This document shows, piece by piece, positions 8,815 through 17,167 of a stretch of DNA of 64,000 nucleotides. Within the stretch, counting starts at the first letter, position 1; the number at the start of each line of letters is the position of its first letter. This stretch comes from Leclercia adecarboxylata. GTDB taxonomy: Bacteria > Pseudomonadota > Gammaproteobacteria > Enterobacterales > Enterobacteriaceae. A program made the translations under genes and the position numbers. The notes beneath the pieces were generated by a model, which saw nothing but the letters and a program-made list of their open reading frames with translations, was not told the origin of the DNA and did no database searches. The stretch lies in assembly GCA_002360945.1 (NCBI GenBank), contig DERO01000006.1:186001-250000 (forward strand). The letters run 5' to 3'.

Positions 8815-9122
8815 TATTTCGTCTCCTTGTGCATTACTTTGAGAGCCTCGCTTTCCATAATCTGAAGGTCAGCCATGCAGGCCGCCGCATCCTCAACCCC
8901 GTGTAACTCAAACACCCAAGGGAGAACGTTGTAATCAAGGCCGGTCGCCCCGCCCGCGCCAACACGCCATTGAGTCGCCAGTGCAGAGAAGATGGTGAAT
9001 GATTTCCATACCGACGGCAGGATCCCCACCTCTTCCTCCACGTCCTCAGGCGTCAAACCAAAAGCGGCTAACTCCGCGAGAGTCGGTCCCGGCGTGTACA
9101 ACGCTGCGGCGACCTGCCTCAG
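8814..9122 (-). CDS. Tail chaperone T extension (read by -1 frameshift from G)
   Basis: A 102-codon frame of the DUF1799 type that begins directly at the slippery site in the -1 frame of G, with no start codon of its own near the beginning; an internal TTG at 9101 lacks a convincing ribosome-binding site. As with lambda G-T, it should be made as the C-terminal part of a G-T fusion of about 214 residues, which brings tape measure and tail-tube subunits together during tail assembly and is absent from the virion. It ends one base into the tape-measure start codon. Confidence 0.85.
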   Translation of the reverse strand: MRQVAAALYTPGPTLAELAAFGLTPEDVEEEVGILPSVWKSFTIFSALATQWRVGAGGATGLDYNVLPWVFELHGVEDAAACMADLQIMESEALKVMHKETK

Positions 9123-9457
9123 TTTTTTTCGCGGATACCCATCAGCTCTTTGGTGTAGGCCAGCCCGATGTTGTCGAACGCGCGCGGGTAGTTCTGCAGG
9201 AGGACGATCACGTTATCGCGGTTGAACTCGTCAGGCAGCGCCCAGCCGTCAAGGATCTCCATCAGGTAGTCGGCCTGTGGCTCGATAAGGGACTTTTTGC
9301 CTTCAGCGCCTTTGCGCAGCTTCTCATCCATGACGCGCAGCTCTTCGAGCGTCTTATGGCGGAACGTAAAGGTCAGTTTGCCGTCTTCGGCGCCAGCGCG
9401 CGGAATGCTGGCGGTGGCGGGAAAGGTCGGGTTTGGGATTAGGGAGAATTGGGTCAT
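9119..9457 (-). CDS. Tail assembly chaperone G
   Basis: 112-residue chaperone that binds and solubilises the tape measure protein during tail assembly. It lies between tail tube and tape measure, the invariant place of G in siphophages. The frame ends ...GIREKN-stop, and the codons GAA AAA AAC TGA contain a -1 slippery heptamer right before the stop, so a fraction of ribosomes produce the G-T fusion. Confidence 0.88.
   Translation of the reverse strand: MTQFSLIPNPTFPATASIPRAGAEDGKLTFTFRHKTLEELRVMDEKLRKGAEGKKSLIEPQADYLMEILDGWALPDEFNRDNVIVLLQNYPRAFDNIGLAYTKELMGIREKN
9122..9128 (-). promoter_or_regulatory. Programmed -1 frameshift site A AAA AAC
   Basis: The last sense codons of G read GA(A AAA AAC) TGA in the zero frame: an X-XXY-YYZ heptamer directly followed by the stop codon. 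A -1 slip continues into CTG AGG CAG GTC, the DUF1799 frame, with no further stop for 102 codons. A AAA AAC is an efficient slippery heptamer in many systems; lambda uses GGGAAAG at the same place. Confidence 0.85.
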
Positions 9458-9491
9458 TTCGGTTCCTTAGAAAGGTGCAGGATGGGGCCGT

Positions 9492-9514
9492 AAAAAAGCC
9501 CGGCGAACCGGGCC
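9492..9514 (-). terminator. Intrinsic terminator between tail tube and G
   Basis: Minus-strand stem GCCCGG/CCGGGC with TTCG loop and six T. It may set the high ratio of tail-tube to downstream messages. Confidence 0.75.
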
Positions 9515-9521
9515 AGAGTGG

Positions 9522-10454
9522 TTAGCTGACCGTGACGACACACGCACCAGAGGTGATGGTCTTGCCCGCGGCGTCGGTGACTTCGCAGGTGTAAGAGCCA
9601 GCATCGCCGGATGCCACAGACGGGATGTTGAACGTCGAGGCCGTTTTGCCCGGGATAGCGGTACTGCCTTTCTTCCACACGTAGGTGTAAGGCGCGGAAC
9701 CGCCCTGCATGACCACAGCTAGGTCCAGCGCCGAGCCAGTAGCGACCGATTTCGTTGCAGGCAGGTCAGTCAGGAACGCCAGCGGCATAGCGGAGGAGTC
9801 GGCGATCGGGTAAATCTGCATATCCGATTCGAAGTTCATGCGCGCTTCGTTGCTTTCCACGGCGTTGATTTCGGTACGTGGCACGCGCTGGAACGACACT
9901 TTGGCAGAGTAGTAACGATCCGCTTTCCCGCGAGGGTTGTGGAACCAGACCGCCGTGGTGTCGCTGGAGTCGTCCAGGTCGATGAGGCGCTTGTAAATCG
10001 CCAGCTGCGGGTCGTGGGCGAACGTATAGACCTGAACCACGGCGTTTTTAAACGTCGGGATGGTACGGGCCTTATCATCTTCCAGGAACTGGACACTGAT
10101 GGTCTGCTGGTCGCCGCCTTCGGTAGAGAGCGTCATGACCTGAGGCATGGTGATCCACGAGTCGATTTTGCGCAGTGTGCCTGCGCCGGTGCCCGCCGGG
10201 AATTTCTTGGTATCGGTGGTATCAAACGCTTCCAGCACAATTTTGGTGCCGGTCACCGATTTAACGCGCAGCACCATGTTATCGAGTTTGAGCCAGCCAG
10301 AGCTTACCTGGACGACATCACCCGCAAGGATCCCGGCAGCGGAGGCAACGGTCAGTTCGCATTCCGTCGCGTTGGAGGCTGCTGTGAAGACAATCGGCGC
10401 AAGATAGGCCTTGGCCACGTTCACACGTGACCCGTTAGGGATTGCGAATGCCAT
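9522..10454 (-). CDS. Major tail tube protein with C-terminal Ig-like domain
   Basis: 310-residue counterpart of lambda gpV; hexamers stack to form the tail tube. Residues about 1-220 are the tube domain. Residues 228-310 are an immunoglobulin-like domain (I-set type), shown by the pattern W-KKG, 'SGDAGSYTCEV' and a terminal 'VVTVS' strand; lambda gpV also carries an Ig-like domain, exposed on the tail surface and possibly able to bind cell-surface sugars. The gene is flanked by terminator hairpins on both sides. Confidence 0.9.
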   Translation of the reverse strand: MAFAIPNGSRVNVAKAYLAPIVFTAASNATECELTVASAAGILAGDVVQVSSGWLKLDNMVLRVKSVTGTKIVLEAFDTTDTKKFPAGTGAGTLRKIDSWITMPQVMTLSTEGGDQQTISVQFLEDDKARTIPTFKNAVVQVYTFAHDPQLAIYKRLIDLDDSSDTTAVWFHNPRGKADRYYSAKVSFQRVPRTEINAVESNEARMNFESDMQIYPIADSSAMPLAFLTDLPATKSVATGSALDLAVVMQGGSAPYTYVWKKGSTAIPGKTASTFNIPSVASGDAGSYTCEVTDAAGKTITSGACVVTVS

Positions 10455-10478
10455 TGCATTCTCCTGAAGTGAGGAAAT

Positions 10479-10501
10479 AAAAAACCCGCCGGATGGCGGG
10501 T
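10479..10501 (-). terminator. Intrinsic terminator upstream of tail tube gene
   Basis: Minus-strand stem ACCCGCC/GGCGGGT with ATCC loop and T-run. The 5' arm includes the last base of the stop codon of the preceding gene. Confidence 0.75.
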
Positions 10502-10950
10502 CAGTAATCAGCGCGGTACTGCATGCTGATGGGGATGGTGTAGGTGATGGAGCCGCTACTGCCGTTTGGTGCTGATGTAGGGCGATCCTGTATCGGTGGA
10601 CGTACCTGCGGTGGCCCGTTGATGTAAACCGTCAAATCCCCGTCCACCAGCGGCAGTCCTTCGGGGAAAGCATCTGCAACAGACGTTGCCAGCCCCCTGG
10701 CCTGCGTCACGCCGCTGCCTGCTGGCGCAATGATGTTGAGCTGGAGAATGCCCTGGTACGTACGAAGCTGGCCTTCCAGATCCTGCCCTACGGTCTGCGC
10801 AGGCAGGATGTAAACGCGCCCGTATGGCACATTATCCGGGGGAGTGAACGCGATGTTCGGCCAGGCCACCGGCAGGCCAAGCGACGAGCAGATAACCGCA
10901 ACACGGCTCTCCAGCAGGCCAGCGATACGCATTGACTGGTCACTGGCCAT
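10501..10950 (-). CDS. Tail terminator protein (gpU-like)
   Basis: 149 residues, placed between the tail-completion protein and the tail tube. The family (DUF4128-like/gpU) forms a hexameric ring that stops tube polymerisation and connects the tail to the head. The text GRVYILPAQTVGQDLEG and the QARGLATSVADAFPEGL helix followed by beta strands match tail-terminator proteins. It overlaps the upstream gene by 11 nt. Confidence 0.75.
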   Translation of the reverse strand: MASDQSMRIAGLLESRVAVICSSLGLPVAWPNIAFTPPDNVPYGRVYILPAQTVGQDLEGQLRTYQGILQLNIIAPAGSGVTQARGLATSVADAFPEGLPLVDGDLTVYINGPPQVRPPIQDRPTSAPNGSSGSITYTIPISMQYRADY

Positions 10951-11539
10951 TGCGCACCTCGCTCATTGCCTCACGGAACATTTGCGCGGCATCCAGCGCA
11001 GTGATACCCACCATGCCGCCGGGCGCCTGGCCAGAGTGCCCGTTCTCAAGCGCTGCCGCATAAGGCAGATTATTGGTGAAGTAAATCGAGCTGACCTGGC
11101 CCACCCTGAACACCTCGAGCACCGCCATGCCACGGGAGTTTGAACCCTGGCCGGAAGCGTCCGGTGTATCGTTGGACTGAGTAGGCTGGCTGTCGAAACC
11201 CACATACCAGTTGTTTTTGAAGCGCCCGCCGACGTAACCCTCAGGCTTTTTGATGTCCATCGAGTCATTTACGCGCAGACCACGCTTAAGCCGTCCCGAT
11301 TTGGTCAGGTTGGCAGGGTCATCGCGAAGGGCCGCATTATGCTCCCGCACCGCAGTGTTGTACGCCGTCGCGGTCTGGTTGACCTGCCAGATATCCGGCT
11401 GGCCCACCGGGGACATCTCAACCAGTTGAGCGAGGATTTTAATTCCCGTCCGGCGCACTGCCTGATCCATCTCCTGCTTCGAACTATCCACAAATAACTG
11501 AATGGCAGCCAGGAACGGCTGATTAACAGAGCTGGCCAT
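10940..11539 (-). CDS. Head-tail joining / tail completion protein (HK97 gp10-like)
   Basis: About 199 residues. A start ATG at 11539 has GAGGG at good spacing; a GTG two codons earlier overlaps the upstream stop (GTGA) and is also possible. The sequence contains a helix-rich N-terminus (RRTGIKILAQLVEMSPVGQP) and 'NNLPYAAALENGHSGQAPGG', a pattern typical of HK97 gp10/minor tail completion proteins. Its order after the head-closure gene and before the tail terminator supports this. Confidence 0.7.
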   Translation of the reverse strand: MASSVNQPFLAAIQLFVDSSKQEMDQAVRRTGIKILAQLVEMSPVGQPDIWQVNQTATAYNTAVREHNAALRDDPANLTKSGRLKRGLRVNDSMDIKKPEGYVGGRFKNNWYVGFDSQPTQSNDTPDASGQGSNSRGMAVLEVFRVGQVSSIYFTNNLPYAAALENGHSGQAPGGMVGITALDAAQMFREAMSEVRNGQ

Positions 11540-11541
11540 AG

Positions 11542-11895
11542 TCACGCCCTCAGCTGGATGTTGTAGGAGATGAGTACATCGGCAGGCTTAACCGGATTAG
11601 GCTGCACCACCCGCCACTTTTTGCCGTCGATTTCAATGCGGTCATCGATGAGCACTTCCGTTTCGAACGTGGCCGCCAGCTTCTTATCGCCGGTGGCGAT
11701 CAGGGAGCCGTCGATTTCGCGGGAGGAGTATTCGGTGATAACGCCGGTGACGGCCGCGGTAATGGCCGGGGTGGTGACTTCTTTGCCGAACTGATCGCGG
11801 GTAGTGGTGCCGCCGCGGGTAAGCTGGTATGCCTTCCCGTTCTCGGTCAGCAGCCGGGTCGCCGTCGCGCGCATGCGGCGGTAGTCGATTGGCAT
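11542..11895 (-). CDS. Head closure protein (head-tail connector)
   Basis: 117 residues; beta-rich C-terminus with 'VLIDDRIEIDGKKWRVVQP', a pattern of phage head-closure (stopper) proteins such as SPP1 gp16/HK97 gp7-like proteins, which close the portal after packaging. Position between the adaptor-like gene and the tail-completion gene fits. One base separates it from the preceding gene. Family assignment is from position and general pattern. Confidence 0.55.
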   Translation of the reverse strand: MPIDYRRMRATATRLLTENGKAYQLTRGGTTTRDQFGKEVTTPAITAAVTGVITEYSSREIDGSLIATGDKKLAATFETEVLIDDRIEIDGKKWRVVQPNPVKPADVLISYNIQLRA

Positions 11896-11896
11896 A

Positions 11897-12379
11897 TCAC
11901 CCCCTTTCGATACGAATCTGATTGCCGCCCACTACCAGCCCGCGCAGCGATGAATAGAACCACGGGAATGACGGCGCGGCCTTATTCGTGCCCGGTTCGT
12001 ACTGCACTGTCACCGCACCCTCGACGCGCTCCATCGTCACCGCCCCGCCACCAGCAACCGAAGGCGTGAGGTCAATCTCCTGCGATTCGATAGCCAGACG
12101 GCATTGCGCGTCAACGAGGCGTTGCGGGATGGAATCATCCGGCAGGTCGATGCCATCGAAGCGCACGCCAGAACGGGGCCATGACAGCGGCTGTGAGGCG
12201 ATTGAACGTTGGCCGCGCCATTGCTGCCCTTCCAGATAGTCCATGGCCTGGACCAGCATCTGGCCGCACTCGCCGTCATCGGCAGGAATGGTATACCCGC
12301 GCCCCGCAGCGAACGTGCGCAGGTCGGCAACGCTGGCGTAGCTGTTGAAGCCGGGCGATTGGGGATTAGCAACCAGCAT
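11897..12379 (-). CDS. Head-tail adaptor (DnaT-like fold protein)
   Basis: 160 residues. The text 'NSYASVADLRTFAAGRGYTIP' and 'YLEGQQWRGQRS...LSWPRSGV' is characteristic of a protein family often named 'DnaT-like ssDNA-binding protein' in databases but found in phage head-tail modules, where it acts as an adaptor beneath the portal. The latter role is inferred from its position between the capsid and head-closure genes. No replication role is suggested by context. Confidence 0.65.
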   Translation of the reverse strand: MLVANPQSPGFNSYASVADLRTFAAGRGYTIPADDGECGQMLVQAMDYLEGQQWRGQRSIASQPLSWPRSGVRFDGIDLPDDSIPQRLVDAQCRLAIESQEIDLTPSVAGGGAVTMERVEGAVTVQYEPGTNKAAPSFPWFYSSLRGLVVGGNQIRIERG

Positions 12380-12381
12380 GG

Positions 12382-12582
12382 TTATTCCTCCAGACGCCAG
12401 TCCAGCGCCAGCCAGTTATCGACTTCATCAGGATGAACATCAGCGCTCAGCGGGCCGCTGGGGAACTCTGGCTCATCACGCACCATGACCACCAGCTCAA
12501 TACCTGTTTGTTCGCCGCCGTTCTGTGCGGCAAGCTTTTCAGCCTCACGCTGCGCGCGCTGCTCTTTTGTTAATCCGGCCAT
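12382..12582 (-). CDS. Small head-region protein, unknown
   Basis: 66 residues, N-terminal basic/glutamine-rich helix (LTKEQRAQREAEKLAAQNGG) and an acidic C-terminal part ending LDWRLEE. No known domain. It lies between the coat gene and the adaptor with 2 nt to the next gene; good initiation signal (GGAGG before ATG). Similar small proteins are common in this position but have no assigned role. Confidence 0.6.
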   Translation of the reverse strand: MAGLTKEQRAQREAEKLAAQNGGEQTGIELVVMVRDEPEFPSGPLSADVHPDEVDNWLALDWRLEE

Positions 12583-12592
12583 TGGGCCTCCT

Positions 12593-12617
12593 GAAAAACA
12601 AAGGGGCCGAAGCCCCT
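12593..12617 (-). terminator. Intrinsic terminator after coat protein gene
   Basis: Minus-strand stem AGGGGC/GCCCCT closed by TTCG, followed by TTGTTTTT. Allows strong coat mRNA production relative to downstream genes. Confidence 0.75.
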
Positions 12618-12621
12618 GTGG

Positions 12622-13758
12622 TTAGCCCATGATAATGGTGGAATGCTCTGGCTGAACGGCTGCAACACCCCATGCCACACCAACTTCATAACGCACCTGC
12701 CGGTACTGGCGATACAGCGCGATCTGGAAGGTGATGCCGGATATCGGGTCGGTCACGTTCATCACATCGTCGGCGGTGTCGCCGCCTTTTGGCATTGCCG
12801 GGGTGCGACAGGCCAGCAGGAAGGCGTTGCGGTCGAACGCCATGTTTGGCGCGAACTCGCTCAGCACAGTGACGGCCGCCTGGTCTGCCAGATCCTGACG
12901 CAGACCCGGCGCACCAATGGTAATGCTGGAAGAGGTAGCAGCCACAACCAGATACTGATTGTCGTCACCATCGAATTTCACTGCTGTGCCGACTGCAATC
13001 CCGCCGGTACCCGCAGAGATAGCAACAATGATGTCACCCTCTTTCTTCGCGCCGTTGACCTTGTAGCCTGCTGCTGTGCTTTTCGCCGTGCGCTTGATGT
13101 TGGCCGATTCATGCAGGTTGAAGCCCATCACGCGACCGATGATACCTTCGCGCAGGAGCTGGTCGGTGCCAGCTTCATTCGCCTTGAACAGTACGGACTG
13201 CTTACCACGAATAGAGGCCATCGCCTCGCCGCCCAGCACCATGCGCATATCGGTAGTTGGAGAACCGTTATCAACCAAGATCTGGCGGGCCAGCGCCGCA
13301 TCAGACAGATCGTCTTTGATGCTGAACGGGGTATCCTTCGGCGTGCCCACCGCGCGGGATGATTTGTAGTACAGCGCCGCCAGGTCAGCGTCCATCTCAT
13401 TGCTCAGCGCACGGAAGGCCTGGGAAAACTGGTCAGCCAGGATGACGTCGTAATTACCTGACGGCCCGATAGCCAGCTGTTCTTCACCGTTCCATTTGAC
13501 CGGGGCCATTTTGGATTTGGTGATTTTGACATCCACGGTACCGATGTTCTGATCGCCATCGTTCGGTGCGGTCGCTGCAGGGGTGATATCGACGGTGGTG
13601 GTTTTTGGTGCCACCGGCGCGGTGACGGTCTGGTCTTTAGCCGCAGCATCAGCTTTCGCGTTGCGTGCCACGGCAGGGATGAAGCCCACCTGCTCGCGGG
13701 ATACGCGGTTCAGTGCGGTGTACAGAGTAGGAATCAACCCAGTAAGCGTATTGCTCAT
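12622..13758 (-). CDS. Major capsid protein (P22 coat protein family)
   Basis: 378 residues. The start (LTGLIPTLYTALNRVSREQVGFIPAV) and the overall layout, with a beta-rich insertion at about 240-310, match the P22 gp5-like coat family with HK97 fold rather than the lambda gpE family. It forms the icosahedral shell around the scaffold encoded just upstream. The combination of a P22-type head with lambda-type tail genes shows the mosaic nature of this phage. Confidence 0.85.
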   Translation of the reverse strand: MSNTLTGLIPTLYTALNRVSREQVGFIPAVARNAKADAAAKDQTVTAPVAPKTTTVDITPAATAPNDGDQNIGTVDVKITKSKMAPVKWNGEEQLAIGPSGNYDVILADQFSQAFRALSNEMDADLAALYYKSSRAVGTPKDTPFSIKDDLSDAALARQILVDNGSPTTDMRMVLGGEAMASIRGKQSVLFKANEAGTDQLLREGIIGRVMGFNLHESANIKRTAKSTAAGYKVNGAKKEGDIIVAISAGTGGIAVGTAVKFDGDDNQYLVVAATSSSITIGAPGLRQDLADQAAVTVLSEFAPNMAFDRNAFLLACRTPAMPKGGDTADDVMNVTDPISGITFQIALYRQYRQVRYEVGVAWGVAAVQPEHSTIIMG

Positions 13759-13777
13759 ATTCTAAATATCCTTTCGA

Positions 13778-14530
13778 TTAATCGACGATGCTTACGCCGT
13801 CGCTAAGCGCAGCCTGCTTGCCTGCGCCATCAAGAGCGTCAAACGCACCGCGTTTCATGGTTTTTTGCCCGGCCTGATGCTGCGACTGGTGGGAGCCACC
13901 ACCGCTATTGCCGGACGCTTTGAGGATGTAGTCTTTCTGCGGATGCAACTCGACCAGAGATTCCAGCGCTTCATCGAAGCCAGCCAGTTCACCGGGTTTG
14001 GTACGGGAGAACACCTTATTGCCCTGCCCGTCGTAAGCCACGACCTTGCCATCTTCGATTTTGAAGTTCTGCCCGAAGTGGGAACGCACGAACTCAGCCG
14101 GGATCGCCATCTTCTCGGAGATGAACTTCGAACCACCGAAGCGGCCGCCGATCATCTCGTCGTAGAGCTGGGTTTCAAGCTGCTTGGTTTTGCCGTTCGC
14201 CTCATCCAGCTGCTGCTGGAACACCTTGGTGATTTCGGCCTTCACCTGGTCAACGGCACCAGCGTCGATCAGTTTCTTCTGGTCGATTTTGGTCATCATC
14301 TCCAGGGCTTCGAGCGCCTTGGTCGGGTCGCTGATGCCAGCGAATTTAGCGAGACTGGCTTCCGCCGCCTCCTTCGCCTCGCGGTGAGTTTTGGCTTCAC
14401 CGTTCAGTGAGGTGATTTTGGTCATCGCTGCGGCTGCGTCGAACGGGATCGCCTTGCCGTCGTCATGGACGTACACAGGCATACCGTTTTCAACGACCAC
14501 ATTGCCGTTAGCATCAAGTTTAAGTTTCAT
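13778..14530 (-). CDS. Capsid scaffolding protein (DUF6651-like)
   Basis: 250 residues with start at the ATG 14530, which has GGAG 7 nt upstream; a longer frame from 14569 is less likely. The central part (residues 40-150) is highly charged and helical (TSLNGEAKTHREAKEAAEAS), typical of scaffolds that line the inside of the procapsid. The C-terminus is basic, Gln/His-rich, as in scaffolds that bind coat protein. It directly precedes the coat gene. Confidence 0.75.
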   Translation of the reverse strand: MKLKLDANGNVVVENGMPVYVHDDGKAIPFDAAAAMTKITSLNGEAKTHREAKEAAEASLAKFAGISDPTKALEALEMMTKIDQKKLIDAGAVDQVKAEITKVFQQQLDEANGKTKQLETQLYDEMIGGRFGGSKFISEKMAIPAEFVRSHFGQNFKIEDGKVVAYDGQGNKVFSRTKPGELAGFDEALESLVELHPQKDYILKASGNSGGGSHQSQHQAGQKTMKRGAFDALDGAGKQAALSDGVSIVD

Positions 14531-14610
14531 TGTTTTGCTCCAGCCTTCCGGCCATTGGTAATAGGTCATCCGACCCGGTCACCGCATCGCATCCGCTCAG
14601 CGGCAGGCAT

Positions 14611-14635
14611 AAAAAAGGCCGCCCGAAGGCAGCCT
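14611..14635 (-). terminator. Intrinsic terminator between minor head and scaffold genes
   Basis: Minus-strand stem AGGCTGCC/GGCGGCCT (one G-U), TTCG loop, six T. Confidence 0.75.
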
Positions 14636-14654
14636 GATGTTGATGAGGTTTGTG

Positions 14655-15758
14655 TTACTCGAATGCCGACGCATCCACGCGGCGCAGTTCGCATAGGGTG
14701 AGAAACTCCCCGGCATCATTGAACATTTCCGGCACCGTGATTTTGCCATCACGCAGCATCATGGCGCGGGTGACGCCCAGCACCTGCTCCTGCCGTGCGT
14801 ACGGTTGCCGGGTAAGCCAGTCGGCATAGCTGGTATGCGTTGGTACCTGCCCATCCATCGAGGCGCGCGTAGCGCTGCTCAGCTCGCCAGAGGATATCTG
14901 CAATTCTTCCCATGATTTCGTGATCAGGATTTCGCCGGAGCGACAGCAGAAGTGGATTTTGCCGGGGCCGCGGAGATACGGCACCACATGGCCCAGCGGC
15001 TTGCCGTCGAGCGAGTAGAGTTTGCGGTCTCGGATAATGCACCACTGAGAGGTATGCGTATCCAGCGTGGAGGACCACTGTTTGGCCTTCACGATATCGC
15101 TGTTGGCCTGGGCGAACTCCTGACGCGCCGTGGCGGCCATGTGATTTACCGCGGTGCGGGTCACCACCGCCAGGTCGCGCCGGGATGCGTTGATCACCCC
15201 GTCTTCACGGTTAAGTTTTGGCGTGCCGGCAACGCGCCGGACAATCTGTTCTACCGTCTCGCCCTGGAGGAAACCGGAGCGCACAGCATTTGTGATTTTG
15301 TCCAGCCGGTCGGCTTCAAGCTTCTGACCCCACTCCTTCAGCAATCTCCCCTGGAACGGCTGCGCTGCTGCTGCGGCGTAGACCTGCTCGGGTACAATGC
15401 TCTGCAGTGGAACGTGTTTCAGGATCTGCTGCGGGATGATGCTGCTGAACAGGTCCAGTTGATACCCGGCCTCATATTCAACGTAGCGCGTCAGTTCGCG
15501 TGCCAGCGCCGCGTTAACCGGTTCGTAAGCCTGCTGATTCAGTTCGCGCACACCAGCCAGCAGCGATGCCAGGCGACGGGCGCTGTAGGTATCCGCCCGT
15601 TTACCGTCCAGCAGCACCAGCAGTTTTGCGGCCAGTTCTGCATCCAGTTTATTCAGCAGGGCCACCATGCGCCGGGCGACGCCAGTGCCGTAGCGATTCA
15701 CATACAGGCCGTGCGCTATCGTTTCATCCTGGAGTCTGTCATTGACGGAACGAGCCAT
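14655..15758 (-). CDS. Minor head protein (Mu F / SPP1 gp7-like)
   Basis: 367 residues. The C-terminal half carries the Mu gpF-like signature: 'ARRDLAVVTRTAVNHMAATAR' followed by 'KQWSSTLDTHTSQWCIIRD' and a 'HFCCRSG' cysteine pair. Members are carried inside the capsid in few copies and assist head assembly or DNA exit. It follows the portal gene with 1 nt spacing, the standard order portal - F-like - scaffold - coat. Confidence 0.85.
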   Translation of the reverse strand: MARSVNDRLQDETIAHGLYVNRYGTGVARRMVALLNKLDAELAAKLLVLLDGKRADTYSARRLASLLAGVRELNQQAYEPVNAALARELTRYVEYEAGYQLDLFSSIIPQQILKHVPLQSIVPEQVYAAAAAQPFQGRLLKEWGQKLEADRLDKITNAVRSGFLQGETVEQIVRRVAGTPKLNREDGVINASRRDLAVVTRTAVNHMAATARQEFAQANSDIVKAKQWSSTLDTHTSQWCIIRDRKLYSLDGKPLGHVVPYLRGPGKIHFCCRSGEILITKSWEELQISSGELSSATRASMDGQVPTHTSYADWLTRQPYARQEQVLGVTRAMMLRDGKITVPEMFNDAGEFLTLCELRRVDASAFE

Positions 15759-15759
15759 A

Positions 15760-17163
15760 TCACACCTCGTCCGGTGGCGGTTCGGTCAGCGAGGCAGATT
15801 CGGCCAGCAGCTCGCTCAGCACCTTATCCGGATCCGTATCAGCATCGATGATGTTCAGCTTCTGCAGTGACTTAATCGCGTCCACGCGGCGAATATCACC
15901 ACCCTGACGCAGCGACTGAATTGCCAGCGCAGCAGGCGGGTTGAACTCATTCGACTCGACATCCAGCTCGGTGCGGACATCAACGTTGCCGCCCTCTTTC
16001 TCACCGATGTACTCAGCCATGATTTGCAGGATGTTGTCGATCGCATCCTCCAGGCTGGTCGCCATGGTGTAGAGCGGGGACTGCTCCTGCATTTTCTCTT
16101 CAGATGTCTGGTCTACTGACTTCGTCGAGGTATTGTCAGTGCGCAGCAGCTTCGCGCCCGCCTGGCGCATCTGTTCCACCAGCTCAGCCAGCGACTCTTT
16201 ACCAGCGCCTATAGAGGAGCCGGTATGCTCGACGTACTCAAGCCCCTGCTCCTGCCGATTGTTAAAACTTGCAGCAGAGGAAGAGCCAATTACCAGCTCC
16301 TGCCCCTCCTCCAGCCCGAACACGGTCAGGATTGGTACCCGGGCGACGTGCAGGATGTTGTCCTGCTCACTCTGGCTCTGCCAGTGCTTGACGTTCAGCA
16401 GCGCCATATTGAGCAGAGGCGGTGAGCCGCACATAAAGCCGGTGCGCTTCGTGTAGAGCGTGACCAGGGTGATGTCCTGCCGGGATATTGTCCACTCATC
16501 GTGCAGCGTCCAGTTCACTTGAGCGTTATCGCCAGTAGCCTTGCGGTAAATCTGCACCTTCCCGGGCGTCAGGTAACGAATCTGTTCGACTTTCGTCTGA
16601 CCAAAGTCATCGCCATCTTCGACCACCACTTCTTTGATGCGCAACTCGGTGAGCGCAACCTTGCCCCCGGTCATCTTCGACTTCCAGCCGATCACCTGGC
16701 GCGGATTCAACATAGTGACGTACGGCCGGGCGCCTGTGGCCTTTTCATCAGCCTTGGTCTTTACCTGTTCCGCATCGACCCGGGGGTAGTCCACCAGCGC
16801 ATGGGACAGGCCGTACTGCATCGCCAGGCTGAAGAACGCCTGCGCCCAAACATCGAGGCGACTGCCTTCGAGGTCGATATTCTTCGCGAACTCGCGCAGT
16901 GCATCCGGGACGTTCTCACCCAGTTGGATGGGCTCCGCGAATACGCGTCCGACGTTCTGGTTGATGGTCTCTTCGTAAGCAGGAAGAAGCGTGGCCACAG
17001 CCAGGCGCTTTTTATAATCCTCTTTATCCTCTTTCGGCCAGCGCGGCAGATAAGCTTCACCAAGCTGGCGCATGTACAGCGTGCCGCCCATCAGAGCGTC
17101 GTTAATGTCCCACGCCTGCACCATGTTCCCATAGTCCAGATTGGGTGTTGAAATATCAGGCAT
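15760..17163 (-). CDS. Portal protein (DUF4055 type)
   Basis: 467 residues, the expected length for DUF4055 portals. Recognisable are the N-terminal 'LPRWPKEDKEDYKKRLAVATLLPAY' type region, 'NPRQVIGW' and the C-terminal helical 'EEKMQEQSPLYTMATSLEDAI'. Twelve copies form the DNA channel at one capsid vertex and dock the terminase. It lies 4 nt after the large terminase gene. Confidence 0.85.
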   Translation of the reverse strand: MPDISTPNLDYGNMVQAWDINDALMGGTLYMRQLGEAYLPRWPKEDKEDYKKRLAVATLLPAYEETINQNVGRVFAEPIQLGENVPDALREFAKNIDLEGSRLDVWAQAFFSLAMQYGLSHALVDYPRVDAEQVKTKADEKATGARPYVTMLNPRQVIGWKSKMTGGKVALTELRIKEVVVEDGDDFGQTKVEQIRYLTPGKVQIYRKATGDNAQVNWTLHDEWTISRQDITLVTLYTKRTGFMCGSPPLLNMALLNVKHWQSQSEQDNILHVARVPILTVFGLEEGQELVIGSSSAASFNNRQEQGLEYVEHTGSSIGAGKESLAELVEQMRQAGAKLLRTDNTSTKSVDQTSEEKMQEQSPLYTMATSLEDAIDNILQIMAEYIGEKEGGNVDVRTELDVESNEFNPPAALAIQSLRQGGDIRRVDAIKSLQKLNIIDADTDPDKVLSELLAESASLTEPPPDEV

Positions 17164-17167
17164 GGTC

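Noticed and set aside
9101..9101. Independent TTG start of the T protein
   Set aside because: No ribosome-binding site; the frame is open back to the slippery heptamer, so frameshifting explains it better.
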